64,000 nucleotides of DNA, taken from positions 4,386,907 through 4,450,906 of the forward strand of contig NC_049987.1 in assembly GCF_000003815.2 (NCBI RefSeq), in the 5' to 3' direction. The notes beneath the pieces were generated by a model. It had not been told where the DNA came from. It did not search any database and worked only from the letters and a program-made list of their open reading frames with translations. This DNA is from Branchiostoma floridae. Lineage: Eukaryota; Chordata; Leptocardii; Amphioxiformes; Branchiostomatidae. Below are positions 13,801 to 28,800 of this stretch, in pieces. Position numbers and translations under genes: made by a program. The stretch's first letter is position 1. Each line of letters starts with the position of its first letter.

Positions 13801-16800
13801 GGTCGCGTTGGCCAGGTGGTCGTTGAGAAAAGGTCGCTTAATGCTTACGTCAATAGGAAAAAAAATCGGAACCGAGAAAAAGCGGTCGAAATGACCAGGT
13901 GGTCACTGAGAAGAGGTGGTCGCTCGGGCAGGTTTGACTGTATGTGGTGACCAGCATCTTCAGCACTATCCTACCTCTTGCTACATAATGTAACAGAACA
14001 CCTAAGGTTGTCTGCTACTAATCTAGAAACCATCGCGTCTGTTCAAGTTCATTGACCTTATTTGTTTGCACGAAGAAACGGAGGTAGAGGAAAGGGAAAA
14101 GAAATAATGTAGCATAAACAATGTGTTTATCTTCCATGACAATAACACCACAAACATAAACATCAACGTTGATGTGAGGTCAGGCTTTGTTTATTTGCCA
14201 GGAAGCAACCTGCTAGATGACTTACCTCCCATAACCTTCACGTCATCGTCTTCTTGGAGGTTAATGGAGTTCCTTGCGTCATCAGTTATAGAGGAACTGG
14301 GAACCATGAAACCGTCAGTGTCCATCTTCCATGCGAGGTCGGTGTAGATGACGTAGTCGTCAGGTCGCTGACGGTCAGGCGGGACGTCGTTAGGGTCTGC
14401 AGGGGGGATGCAGTCTTCATAGAAGCATCTGTAGACTTGCATCTTTACACCTCGATCTACCGGGGATGTTTCTCCTTTACCAGAGACTGGAAAACACAAA
14501 GAATAGCTCTGTCTGGAGTCAGAAAATACAAAAAAAAGTCTATTGGATAGCAGGGTTCTTTATTCACCACCCAAGACATAACATCGCAGCCGTATATATA
14601 AAAATACTGGGACCGAATAAAGAGACAGCTCATGACGTTTAGAATTGCATTGTTAGCAGCGACACCTATCTGCAGTGTGGAATATTACCAGTTAGTATTG
14701 CTCTTTGGAACTTGACAGGTGGTCACTAAAACGTTGGCTGTGATTTTATATCTTGGCTGGGGACAAATAACCTTGTTGTCCAAAGATTCTCCAACCTGAT
14801 GGAATTATTAATGAAACAACGTCTATTGCAGGACGGATACACTACACTATGGCTTTGTTACTGTGGAAAATCACCTTTCCACATTTTTCCCTTATCAAGT
14901 TCTTTTTTCCTTCATTTCTTGGTGGAAAACGATATGTATTGATGAGATTTATAAATGGACATTGCTGTAGCATAATGCCTAGATGAAACGGGTAAAGTAA
15001 TGGTGACGGGACTCCTGGACGAAATTCGATCTTTAAGCATATCATAAAGAGTGCATTAAGATTTTGTACATATTCATATAACCTTTACTTGATTAGCATA
15101 ATCTTTACGCATGCTTTACGGTGTAATTAAAGATCAAATTTTGTGCAGTGTCAACAGAAATATCTTAAAAGCAAAAGTTTTGACGTTTCAAAGATTTACC
15201 TATATAAGAGAATGTTTTCTCATTTTCCTCATCAAAGTACCAGTCTTTGTTCTCATTGTTGGTGTAACTGATTGCAGCCGGGGACTCCTCGTGGTCACCC
15301 CCTCTTTCGGCAAGCGAGAAGCTATCGGGAGTCTGCGTGAATTTGTGTTGCATGATGATGTAGTCCGTGTCCTGAAATACAAAAAAAAGTCGAGGGAAAG
15401 TGTAAATGAACGAACAGACCCACATATATGAATGAATTGATTATAATAAATAATTTACCGAGTGCAACTACATTTTGTGCACATTTTCTTTAACAGGTCT
15501 ACTTATAACTTATAACTTATAACTCACAAAAGAGTTATCCAATTGTTACGTTAATGGTTTTGTAGGCTGACGCTTGTATTAATTTCACTCAGCTGCTTTT
15601 GGACAAAGTCCTGTTTACACATAGCCGAACATGGCCCCGGACCCATTGACTTAGTTTTAATTTAGGTCGAAAGGAGTCTTTCAAGTTTTAGATTAATAGT
15701 TAGATTTGACGACCAAACACACCATGACCAATACCGACTTACGCCTATCCTCCAGCCAACCCATTTAAGACCTCCATCCGCAGCCGAATATGCCGTTTTT
15801 CAAAACACTCGACTGGCGACTTACAAACCACGTCGAACACAGGCCGACCTAGCTCCCGAACCACTCCCAACCATGGTCAAAGTCATGGTTAGGGACGATC
15901 GGGAGGTCAGGCATGTTCTGGTATGTGTTAGGCCTACGTCACATTTCCAAACCGGGGCCCACTCGGGCTTGTTTCGGGAACGAAACGTATATGATATAAA
16001 ATGCATCAAAATACACAATACTGAGACGAATAGGTGCGTGGGCTTTATCGGTGTATTCTTTTACGTATACAGTTATGCTTTTTCGTTAACACAAACAGCA
16101 CGGCAGGGTCCCTGTTTGGAATTAATGTCTAACCGGGGATTAAGAGTTCGTAGGAAATATCGCCCCTACCCCCTATCCCAATCACGTCAAATATTCTCAC
16201 CTCCATGTCGTAAAATTTCCCTGAGTACGTCAGGTTGGTGATGTGAGAGGAGTCCTGGAAGCTGAATGTGTACGTCGACTTCCCGACCAACACCAGCATC
16301 CAGCCCGGCTTGTGAGTCATTCTCTTCATTGCCCAGGGCACAGACGTGTTGCCATACTCGTTCTTCAAGATGGCGTTTCTCATGTCGAGCGAGTCTGGCT
16401 GGACGTCTTTAAAGGCAAAACGGTGGAACCTGGCAAAGAAAATAGGGACACGAATAAACTACAGACTTGTATCTTCTGTATGAAAAGTAAACTTACTATG
16501 TTGGTTATGTATTCAATATCATTACAATCTTGACATGTTCTGAACAACACTTGACAGAGAGAGAGGCGATAACGTCTTTCAACAACATGTGACCCATTGC
16601 TGACGTCATGTGTTAAAAATTACGTGGACAGAGTTATTGGGTTGGCAAGCTGAGGATGACTGAGCTAATCCATCGGAAACTTAAAACTATTCAGTTAAAT
16701 TCTCTGAAAGTATTTTACCAACTTAGATGAATATTCCTGCTAACACCAGACCTTCTAAATATATTTTGAGTATGCTATACAAGATACTGTAAATGCAGAA

Positions 16801-19800
16801 ATGTTCGCGGTGGATTAATATTCGCGGTTTTCGCGGTGACCACTTTACCGCGAACTTAAAACCACCGCGAACATTTTTCTACTATGGTATTAGACTGCAG
16901 TCTATGGTGCTACTGCGAACTTAAATCCACCGCGAAAAGTCATTTTCCCGCTACCGCGAAATTAAGTCCCCGCGAACTTAAATGCGTTTATAGTATATAA
17001 GACATTTGAAAAATACTCTCCATATCACAATATTCTAATAACTAACCTGAGATTAGGATCAGTGCAGACAGATCCTGGATACCTGCCGGCACTAAACTCG
17101 ACATTCACCGCACATGTGGGAGGAAGGGTTGCGGAGGACGGGATGACCGTGCCTCCAGCAGTTCCCGTTACGGACCCGTCTAAATCTTCAATCCATCCCT
17201 CGTGTTCCCAACGGAAATTAGCCTTGTTGGGAGTGGAAAAGTATTCTACCCCTTCAGCCCTGTGAAGTAAGTAAAAAGTTTCCATTATTGCACATGCATG
17301 TAATATACCCAATGCTACGGGTACCCATAAGGGTGTATCGCCCACTTGGCGCAAAAGACATTAATATGTCCTGGTGAACTGCCGGATGCCGGATATACCT
17401 CTCGGGGTATTTACGAGTAATTATGGTCATTTGTCATCGATTACCTCTGTGATTTTATCAGCGAGTTACAAAACAATTTCCCGGGCCCGGCCGAGTCCCA
17501 AAATAGCCATAGGGTGTCCCATAGGGCCACGTCCAAACGTGCAAAAATAGCCAGTAAATAAACTAACCTCCACCCCAACCCCCAACCCCCGAGAGCCCCC
17601 TTTTCCAATTGTGACCGAAGCGTTACAGAGGTCCTTTGTATATTTTATAAATCTTTAAGACGAATGCTCGCAAAAGCGTTGTAATCAGTATTTTTATCCT
17701 TTGTGATTTATTACATTTATCATTTATCACAGTCATGATATGTCCACATGACTAAGCCTGCAATTAGTCTTGATCGTGGACTGACTTGTATGGGAAACCG
17801 GCACAGAGGTCGCTACAGGTCCCGGTGATGCTTGTCATCTCGAATGCGGCACAACCAGTTCGGTCAAAGTTGATCATCTTTGCCCCACTGATGGTCAGAT
17901 AGCGAGCAAAAGGAAGCACCAATCCAGCTACAGGACATATGAACAACTTCACATTTAGTATCTAGTAAGACTTTTAGTAAGAGAGCTCGAGTGATTTTGC
18001 CAATCTTGAAATTATTGACTAGTGCTCATGAGTGCATTGTATTTCTGAAAACAGGAATGTCATGTCATTGCTAACATACCATTGCAGAAACTGTATGATT
18101 ATTCCGTAAATGCTTACCTTTAGGCTAATGGCATTGGTGATACAATGGGTAGATCACTATTTCTATTTTGTATTATCGAAATATTTTATCAAAATAATTC
18201 AGCAATGCAATCCAATTGAGTTCAAAGTTCATCTGTATTGTAAATGGCATTATGAATGAAGACCAAACTTTACGTGACCAACACGTAGATGAATTGACGG
18301 GGGGCGACACAGGTTATCTGGCAATGGCGACCCTTTGCTGCTGTTACATGACTTTAACATCACGGAAGTAGCAACAGACGGTTCATTCCATGATTCTTCT
18401 TCTTAACCACATATTGTCAAGCTTCTTCATTCCATGAACAAGGCTTATTGAGTCAGTTGAAATATGGGTCGAAAGTAAAAACAAAGTGTTGGTCACGTTA
18501 ACTTTAGTTTTCATTCATAGTACGTAGTACTACGTACTCCAACTTGATTGATCATTTCTAGATGATTTATCAATATCCTACCTTTAGTACACTCGTTGTG
18601 GCCGGTGGAGATTCCACCATGTCCGATGAGGACGGCATTGGTGATTTTAGCTTTGCCCCACTCTGACAGCCTCAGGATTCGCTTCATCTCGATCCCAGCT
18701 AACTCATTGTAGGCCACAACAAAGTCTTCAAACTGCACGGCTCCGACATTAACCCATTCTGCACCCTTCTCGTTCCTGTAAGCGCAACAGCAATGGTGAG
18801 TCAACCGTGAGGTACACTAAACGATAGACAAATGGGTTATGAAATGACTTTCGACCATGCGACAATCACTGAATAGAGAGTACCTATTGGTAAGAAAACT
18901 GTCAAGTTACCGTTATATCTGACTATTCAAAACGCTAAACTCCGCAATAAACGCTAATTCTGCAATAGGCCTATGTGCTTCAAGCGGTTTATTACCTCCA
19001 TGAAAAATAAAGAGGTTTTGTTCTTGATGTGTATGTCTGTGTTTCCTCAAATTTGTGGTCAGCATTAACTCAAGAACCTTTGGATGGATTGTGCTGAACT
19101 TTGTGTGTTTAAAAATGAGGTCGAGGGAGATTCTGAGTTTCCTGGTATATGTGACCTTGGTACTGATGCCGAATCTTTTTTCCTGAACATGTTATGGTCT
19201 TGATGTTTAAGTGGTATACTCAAACGTAGCCTTTGACATAAGAAAGAAGTGTTTGGGCCACCAAGCACCTAGTTGTTATTGAGTTGAATTCATGTAAATG
19301 CCCTCACCTCCACGCAGTGAGGCCTCTGAAGACAGCAGGCTCTGGCTTGGCGCCCCAACCACAACTTCCACCCTCAGCAGGATAGTACTCCTGGAACACC
19401 CACAGTCCAAACCAACCTTGGGAGTGCACTGTGTTGTTTTGGAACACTCCGAGCGGAACTCTCTGTGGACAGATGTCTGGGTCGTAGGACGCACCGTCGG
19501 GATGCTCATGCATGCGGTACCAGAAACCAAAGTGGGTTCCTCCGGCAGCGTGATTGTGCTATTGTAAGGTAGAAACACGAGAGGCGAATAAAGTCATTGG
19601 CCTCAACAGATCTGTACGTGGTAGAAGAATTAAATTCTTTAAGTTTAATAAATCTAAATTGAACTCACTGGTCCAGGAATCTTTTTTAATTATTTGCTCA
19701 ACCATTTCGGCTTTCGGACCCAATCACGCTGGACACGTGACTTTTATTCACGTGTGACGTCAGGTATGAGTCAAAGCGTGTTGGAAGTCGATACAAGCCC

Positions 19801-22800
19801 GTTAAGATGACTACTTTTTGAAAGGATTAAATAAAACAATCAGGACACACCGGCCTCCTCTCAACTCGGACGAGTGACGATATCGACTTCCAGCAAACTT
19901 TGACCCATTGCTGACTTCAAACGTGAATACAAGTCACATGTCCAGCGCAAATGGGTCCAAACGCTGAGAAAGACTGACTAACTTCCGGTGAGAACAAATT
20001 TAGCAGTCAGGGAACAGTTAAGTTTAGTTTCTTGTTTGTTGAATAGAGGACGGATTCCTACCCGAATGGTGTTGTTCGGGTTGGTGACCCAGTACCCAGC
20101 AGGCGTGATGTCATCGTTCAACAGACTGGTGCTGGCTCTCACGAACAAAGCAAGATTATACTGAAACACAACAATGGCAACGGTTATATGTCAAGATATC
20201 AGACGGGACTATTTGACGGGACATGCCATTGTTCAAACAAACATTTCTATGTTTACCTCCTCGGGAGGGAAACGTGTTGTTTTTGCTCTATTTCTTCCCC
20301 TCCTTTTTTTCTTCCCCAAATAAAAACAAGTAATGTCAATGACCCGGTCCAAGTGATTGTCACCACTATTACCAGTGGGGTAGTAGAGACTTTGCAGTGT
20401 TACATAACGTGGCAAGTGGCAGGACAAACCTGGATGGAGCTGGTCGCCATATATATGAATGTATTTGAATGAAAATAAATAGTGCATTACATATACAGTA
20501 GTTTTATTAGACCATATGAAGGTAAGCATTACATGTTTGTTTGCAAATGTTGCTTTGAAGTTTATCTTGTAATAGAATTTTCCTGTATATATGTATTGCA
20601 TGTTTGTAATCATAGTCATGTAAGCATATACAGTCTGGATGCTTTACCTGAACGATGTTTCCCGTTTCAATGCCGTCCTCGATGAAGAAAGCCCCGCCCA
20701 TGATGTTGAAGACCACATTACGTTCCACCAGTAGGTTATGTGTACCGTGCATGGTGACCGCCCTGTTAAAGCTGCGGTGGATGGCACATCCACGCACGTA
20801 CGAGCTGCTCATGTCACCGTTCAGATGGGAGTGGATGGGGTAGCGGCCCAGACGGAAGGCTTGTCCAACATACGTGAACTGTAATCAAAGTGTCAAACTT
20901 TGTCAGGATCCACAATATACACACGAACCTACCTACCTACCTAGTCCCTTGACCTCCAGGTCGTTGGGGGGACAAGGTAGACATGAAGATAGAGAGTTGC
21001 CTCCATGTTCTTCACACGAACATCCACAGGCAAATGGGATAGCATCTACACTCGAAACTACCAATGAATAGTGACGTTCTGTTTAGCTTCTTGCTGACTT
21101 TGAATCACCTCCATGTTTGCACATGAGTACTTTTGGTCACATGCATGGTCATTCTCTTCTGCATAGCCTTGCCCGAGACCTATACAATGTACCTTGTGTA
21201 GGCTCTGCTAAACTGGGCTCAGGTTTCCATATTGTGGAAACCTGAGCCCAGTTCTCACTGGCTTCTCAGCCAATCACAGAATTGCTTGAATGTTTTTTTT
21301 TAAGTAAAGCTGATTCTCTGATTGGCTGACAGCTAATTGAGGGCCCGGATGATGGGTGATGATGAGGCAAGAGTGGAAACTTCACTACGGTCTAGCAGAG
21401 CTTCCCGAATGTATATTATCATTGAATATCTATCGGCGGCAGGCAAGACTCTGCACAGAAGCATGCAGATGTGGCGCTCATCTTGTATGGCATTATTTCT
21501 ATTTCTATATAATACAGGACAAAGTGCCCTGTATAGACAATACTTTGAAAACGATTGTAAAACAAAGCCCTGCAAATCATACCTCTACATGCTCTATACG
21601 AGCGGTGACGAGTCCTGCATCTGGTTCTGGCTGGTGGATCAGAACATGGCCGCCGAACTGGTCACTGCCGACTTCCTCTCCGAAACGACCCTGGAAGCAC
21701 GTCTGTGTGGCAAACTCTCCTATAGAAAAGTCAAGACTGAGTCAGAAATCTGTAGAATATGTACCTTAAATTTTGTCCGAAATATGAATATATTTTTCAC
21801 AGTCGTCCGTGAAAACATATATCACTTTTGAGGAATGATAATAATAAATGTAAATATCGAAATTCATAACGATCTTTCATTCGCTTCCAATGTCTAGAAT
21901 AAAATCGGCCCCTGGAGTTCCCTGGTGGGCCAAAGTCTAAAATAGATCTACTCTCTGACCTCTACCCGCAATTAACGAACGTATCATATAGAATATCATA
22001 AAAATCCATTTACAGCTTGTAGAGTTATGCTATCAACAAGCAAACAGACATAAACAGACAACAGTTTGAATTTTAGCTTCCTCCACAGACTTTCGGAGCG
22101 ATAGCGTGTATCTTTCTGGATATAGCAGGGGTTCTAGATCTTCAACCTGAGATAAGGTTCTCAATATGCAGAGAAGGAGGTTGCCGCGAGAGGTACTTTT
22201 AACCGACAAAACTGCTTCATAGAGAACCTTTTCACATACCCGTGTCGAAGCCTTCTTCACAAGCTTCAATTTCGTCGTGCCAAGAAGGATCATCAGACCC
22301 CCTGATGACGACATTCCTGGTGAGGAGGGCGACCTCCCCTCTGGTCTCCAGCGTCACTCCTGAGTTTGGGAACGTCTCCTCCACGGAAATATGCTCGTAC
22401 TCCAAAGGTTCTGGACATTTCAACATGGATGCAATAAGTAAATGAAGATTTTAAACGTTATATCACTACGCAAGAAAAAGCTTTTACCAACAAACTGTCG
22501 TAAAGCCACCTACTGTAGGGCACTGTGCATCTGGTCCATAAACCAGGATATTTTGTACTGTGCTCATTCGAGTCTAAGACCCCGTTCACACTCAAAAAAA
22601 TGAAGCGGCTTTAACGTGGAAGCCGCTTGAACGTACAATCCGCTTTAAAAAAAATTACGTTCACACTCATTACAGACAATCAGATTAATCGCACACAATC
22701 CAAGCTGATTGTGATCCCGTACCTGGACTTCAGGTACTTTTTGTACAACATTGTTTGTAGGTTTTCTCAAACCCACTCTTAATAGTCTTATATCATGATC

Positions 22801-25800
22801 CAGAGAGAGATCTGTTCAAAGATATGCTTGTTTTTTTGTGATATTTTTAGCTTGCTGTGGTTCCTCTCTCTTCGCGTGATAAAAAAAGCTTTGTTTGCTT
22901 CCCATTCCACTTGCCTTGACCCTACAGCGTTTTTTTCTTTCTATCCAGACATTATCATTGGGCACAAAAATTAGTAATGTGAGCAAACCCGTCAATGTGG
23001 CGTGTGTTCCTGCTCCCGCCGATACATGGATATTTAAACTCCAACAGGGGGCAAATCGGAAATTTACATAGAATCTAGCCACATTGCGTTCACACTCGCG
23101 ATTTCAGCCAAGCGGCTTGTTCACAAGTGTCTCAAACTACCTCCCAGGGATGGATTGCAAACGAGCCGGATAGGTGAAAATCCAAGCCGCTTGGAGCGTT
23201 CAGACTCAAGAAAACGATCCGGATCAAGCGGCTTCCACGTTGTTAACGGGGTCTTGTACACTGAGGAGGTCGGTGAAACATGCCTGTGTGATGGCTGGAA
23301 TAAAGTTTCTATACGGGGGAAAATGCGGCTTCAGTGTCCTTTCTGACGACGTGGCACGAGTGTGCTTACTTGAGGTTGTCCACTCTCATTTATCCCACAG
23401 ACTTTCGGTCAACTCTCTAAGACCAACCCTCAACCGAAACGTGATACCAACTCTTGGGCACCATTGACCCGTTACTGATGTCACACTTCAGTTAAGGACA
23501 TGTGACAGGCTCTGTCGAACACACACCTTTGACTCGTTACTGACGTCACACTTCAGTTAAGGACACGTGACATAGGCTTCCGGTCATTTTAGCTTGTGAA
23601 GGGTCAGAGGACAGACCGAAAGCCTGTTGGTAACATCTTATCTTTGTATACGGAACTAACCTTATAAAATCCTGACTACATAAAATGTGTACTCTATGTC
23701 TAGCCACCGCCTTGATTTGAATAAGTCCTCTCCCGAGAGCAAACAGAATTTTACCAAAGGTCACAAATTATGCATCCTCATGTCGATATATTTAGCTCAC
23801 CTGTGAGTGTGATAGTAACACCATCTGGATCCACCGACGCTATCTCTCTCACTTCCGTCTCGGTCTGGCTATGTCGATATCCCGTCGTTGCTATGGCGAT
23901 ACTATCACCTGCCTTCCACGTGACCGGCTGCTCCAGAACAAGCGTTGTCGCCCCTGTGGATGCCGTCTGAGCTAGACGAGTCCATGTTACGGGAACAGGG
24001 GAGCCTGAAGAAAAAACATTATAAAAGTTTCAACTAACACTGGATCAAGAAAATTATTACTATCGCTTTGACCCTCTTCAGGAAAACTGACCAATTAATT
24101 TCTGATACCTGGTCGTAAAAAACAGAAGGTCACTTTTTGAGTCTATATTGCCCTCCTCGAAGACCATACCAAAGTATTTTGCAACTTCAAACAGCTCTGT
24201 GATTTGCCTAGACACAACTCGTACGTTACAATGCTATATATATCAAGCTAGCATATGGAGATATATAACTCAGAAAACCACGTGCAAATAGACAAAGGTA
24301 TGCCCAGCGGCTAGTAGACTTCCATGGACTCTCTGTCATGTTTGAGAGAATGTTCTTCCAACTATGACCTGCCACTTCCTTCATCTGGCCTTTGGGATTA
24401 TTTTTATCACTTACGACCATAATTCCTGTTAGTGTCGACGTGTCTGCCTTTCAAACTGTCAATAGCGAAATGGGAACAGCGCCTTTGTCAAACTGACTAC
24501 AAGTCCTCCGTTTCAGGGAGGTAATATTATGTTACCATGTATGTCCAGTGTTCCGTTCCTAAGTCCCAGAACTTTGGCGCCGTAGATCGGCAGCTCCTTG
24601 GAGCGCAGGTGTCCGTGCAGAGTGATGATGGCCTGGTGTTGGAACGGCTCTTCCTCTGTACCGATCTGAAGAGTTCCTCCATCCGTGATGAGGATGTACT
24701 CAGACTGTAGGTGCACATCTCCCTCGTCATGGAACAACAGTGTTCCACCTGCAGGGTGGATTTGTTATGTTAACTTAGTGATTTCTTTCTGCATTCAGGT
24801 TCACAGAATGAACGTGTAGTAGATATAGGGCCTGCTGTAGTATTTTTGTTAAAACTTTTGAAAGAGGATAATTCAAGAGGGGAACACCATTATTAGTGGT
24901 ACATGTATGTATATAACTCTAGTGATGACTAACATAATAAGATGGCAATTATGCAGATTAGGATCTGTATAATTAATAAAGAAAATTTATAAATCCAGTG
25001 CGTTCCATGATAGCACCATTCAAACATCTGACATGTGTTACTGAAAAAGAAAAACTGATTAATCAGATGAGTTCCATGACAGCACCATTCAAACATGTGA
25101 AATATGTTACTGACAAAGAGAAAATTGCTAAATCAAATGCGTCCATAATAGCACTTTTCAACACATGACATATGCTATAAACAAAGAAAAGAATATCAAC
25201 AGATGTCGATTATGCAAACGAAGACCTTCTTTGCATAATCGATAAGAAAATGATATGATAAAACACTTATTGTCTACATTAAAAATTTCCTACCTTGGAT
25301 GAGCAGCATCCTGAGTATTGGTGTGTCAGTATCCAGCAGTAAAGTCTGCCCCTCCTGAACAATGACAAAGTCTCCATCCACAGGTAAACCGTCCCCGCCC
25401 CAGGTGTACACAGAGGACCACCTGTCTACGTAGTAGAAGTCTGCGTTGTCCTATAGATGTAACGTATACAAGTAGAAAATTTAGTATTATGTTTAGTATA
25501 ACAGTAAATACTACTACCAAGCTATATGTACAATCCCAACAGATGCTTGTCTCGATCTGAAAAACATGGAAATATAACTGTATATTTTCTTCATTACTCC
25601 CAATAGTTTCTTCTCTCGTTTTGAAACACTTAGAAATATAACTGCATACTTTGTTCATTAAATTTATATGTTCATCAGGTATATCATTACATAGTGTGTG
25701 GAGAAATGGATTTTGATTAAAGGTTAAACTGTAACAACAGTATTATTTTGATATAGATATTGACGTTGCCATACAAACGGACCAGAACAGAGAGGTTAAT

Positions 25801-28800
25801 GTTAACCAATACACGTGTAAGAATATGCTTTCCTGAAATTCCCGTGACGACATGTGTATTTCTTATTCATTGTTAGTACTCCCATTAAGAAAACAAACAC
25901 ATAGTTGAGTTGTAAAACACTATGTGGACCAGAACGTGCATACTTTTGTTATTGTAATGGTTTCAGTTTTACCTGTGTAGCAATCCCATCAGTACCCACT
26001 GCCCTAACTTTAGAGTTCACACTCCCGCTGTGGGCCTCAGTCACGCAGACGACCTCTGTCTCCGATGGTACTCCAGAGATGATACAGTCGCTTCCTGCTA
26101 TGGATACGCTCGAGATGCCACTTGGATAGCAAAAACAGGTAACAAGTGACATTTCAGGATAGGAAAATCAAACTGAATACTCAAGATTTCTTTACGAGAG
26201 GAGTGAAGGAAGTAGTTTATATTCGAGCACACCGTCCGACATTGGACGTAGACGGGGGGCGACACAGGTTATCTGGCATTTGCAACTAATTGCTACAGTC
26301 ACGTGTCTCTAACGTAAGGTTGTGAAAGCAGCATGTAACGAGTTCATATTATGTAAACCGAAAATTTGGGCAAGTCCCAATTTTTCAAAACGCTGGTGTT
26401 TCCTTTATTCATAATGTCATTTACCAACAGAGATGAACGTTTAGGCTAAAATGGCCAAGTTGATACTTTTAATGTAGCTTAGACTTACTGAAAGCAAAAG
26501 TTGCTTTAAACCTATTTGTGGGTTCAGGTCGCTTGGACGCTTGGACGCTTGGACCAGTGAATGACAAATCAAGGTCTTGAAGTGTTCCAACAACTACCAT
26601 CTTGAGAAAGTAAGAAAACGCGATGTTATTCACGTGAACCTTGAGGCATTCTAACATTCCCACGGGCTAACATTCTTGGAAACACATTCCTGCACAATTC
26701 CAAGAATTTTTGCAGACTGCATATAACACTAACCATTAGGCTCGCCCCTGGGTGTTGCCAAAAAGAAGACCCATACCTAAGGCTTGTTCCGGTGATGGTG
26801 ACAGTGGTCCCTCCCGCGGTACCTCCCATCCCAGGGGAGACGGAGGTGATGATAGGGGTCAGGTTGCTGTCATAGGTGAACGCGCTGTTCAGAGTTCTCG
26901 TCTCTTTGCCAACTTCAATAGCAACGTCACAAGCCAATGTGCCACTGGCTAACCCTGTTAAAATGAAAACGTTTCAATTGATAGGGAGGTTCTTTATTTA
27001 CGGTCAATACATAACATCACAACTGAAGTTCCCGTGTCCGTCTGTCACCTTCCTCAGGACAATACATTTGTACTAACTGGTACTATTCTATACTGCAGCT
27101 AGGTGTCGCTGCTAACAATGCGGTCCCAAACGTAAAGAACTTTTGGCAAATAACAATTACTCAAGTAACTGGAAACGGTCAGACGTTTGAGGTAGAATCC
27201 GTGACTGTTTGTCAGTGACACTGAGGAGATCTACTTGGAGAGCAGGTTTTCATTCTATCTATGAATTGATATGTAAAAACAAGAGGAAGAAAATTTCTAG
27301 TAGTTCAAAGAAAACAAGGGTAAGACAAGTTAATAAGATGTTGATGCAAATGAGCTAATTACCTCTCTTGTTTGAATTGTAGAAGCTAGCGTATAGTGGA
27401 ATTTACCTGAAATGTCTGACCGTTTTCAAACTCATATCCAGTTGCTACAGTAACTGTTATTTGTCATATCTTATTACCTGGATGACTAGCCTTAATCGAC
27501 CTAAAGAATTATCATAGGTATAGCCACAAAGGTAAAGTATTGTCATATTTCCAAGATAAATCAATTACTGTATGATAGATTAACAGAAATGGCAGTGGCG
27601 TATTTTACTACTAGCTACAAAATGATATCATTGTTTATCTATACAAAGTTTTAGTGTACTGTATTAATAACCAACTAAACACTGACCGTCATGTGCTGGT
27701 ACTTCGCACTCTATCAAGTTGGGTACAACACTGCTGATAGGGCACGGATGACCGCATACGGTGACGGTGGCGTTTTCAGCAAAGCCAGTTCCCGTTAGCG
27801 TCAGAGTGCGGCCTCCTCCAAAACTCCCTACAAGAAAAATATAATCCAACATACAGGTACTTGGTTAGTGCTGTTGCAGAAATAACCCTATTGATACCAT
27901 TTATAACATTAATCTAGATGATCTAAAACAAATTTGAATCTATACATAGGAGGGGTAGAAAGAGTTGAAGGTGGTTCCATAAAATGTAAACTTAAGAAAG
28001 ATGACTTGTGTGTTGAGCTGTAGCTAATCTCATCCGTTGTCAAGCCAAATTTCTGTCACCGCCCAAAATTTGTCCCGACGGGTCTTGGGGGTTTCCAGTA
28101 TACCGGAGGAGAGAGAACTGCCTCACACTCGTGGGGCTTGGTGAATTTCAAGCTGCATGCAGGCTGAGCGTATTTTAGGAGGAGGGATCGCGCTTTGGAG
28201 GCTACTCCTAACCCAACCCCCGACTCGTACGCACTACCCTACAGAGCAAAAATCTGACAGTACACAAATTTGGCTCCACAGCGAACAAGAATGAATCCAT
28301 ACCTGTACTTGGTGTCACAGTCAACAGTGACAACTCGTAGCTGAACGTGACCCCTGACCTCGCCATTCCCTTCGAGACAACCGTCACGTCCACGGTGTAG
28401 TCACTGCCGGCCACGTGGTCTCCGAGCGTGCAGACGATTTCCGTATCCGATGACGAGTCAACCACACAAGGGGCGCCATCAATGGACACTTCGTTGTCTC
28501 CTGTAGTTTGGCCAAACCCAGACCCTGTGATGGTTACCAATGTTCCACTGGTGGCTACAGCTGGGTTGATACCAGCCACATTCGGAGTTAGGGTTGACCT
28601 GTATGTGAAGTCCTGTGGTGGGTAGGCTTGTCCATTGGAGACCACGGATACTTGAACTTGATGGTCATTTTCATTGGTTGCTGAAAAGAAAATGCATTGA
28701 CAAATAGTGAGCAGCATAATTGTCCAACCATGCAGAATGAAACACGTAAAGCACAATGTTAAGAATAAAAACTCAAACTTTGATAGTCAACACGCTGAAA

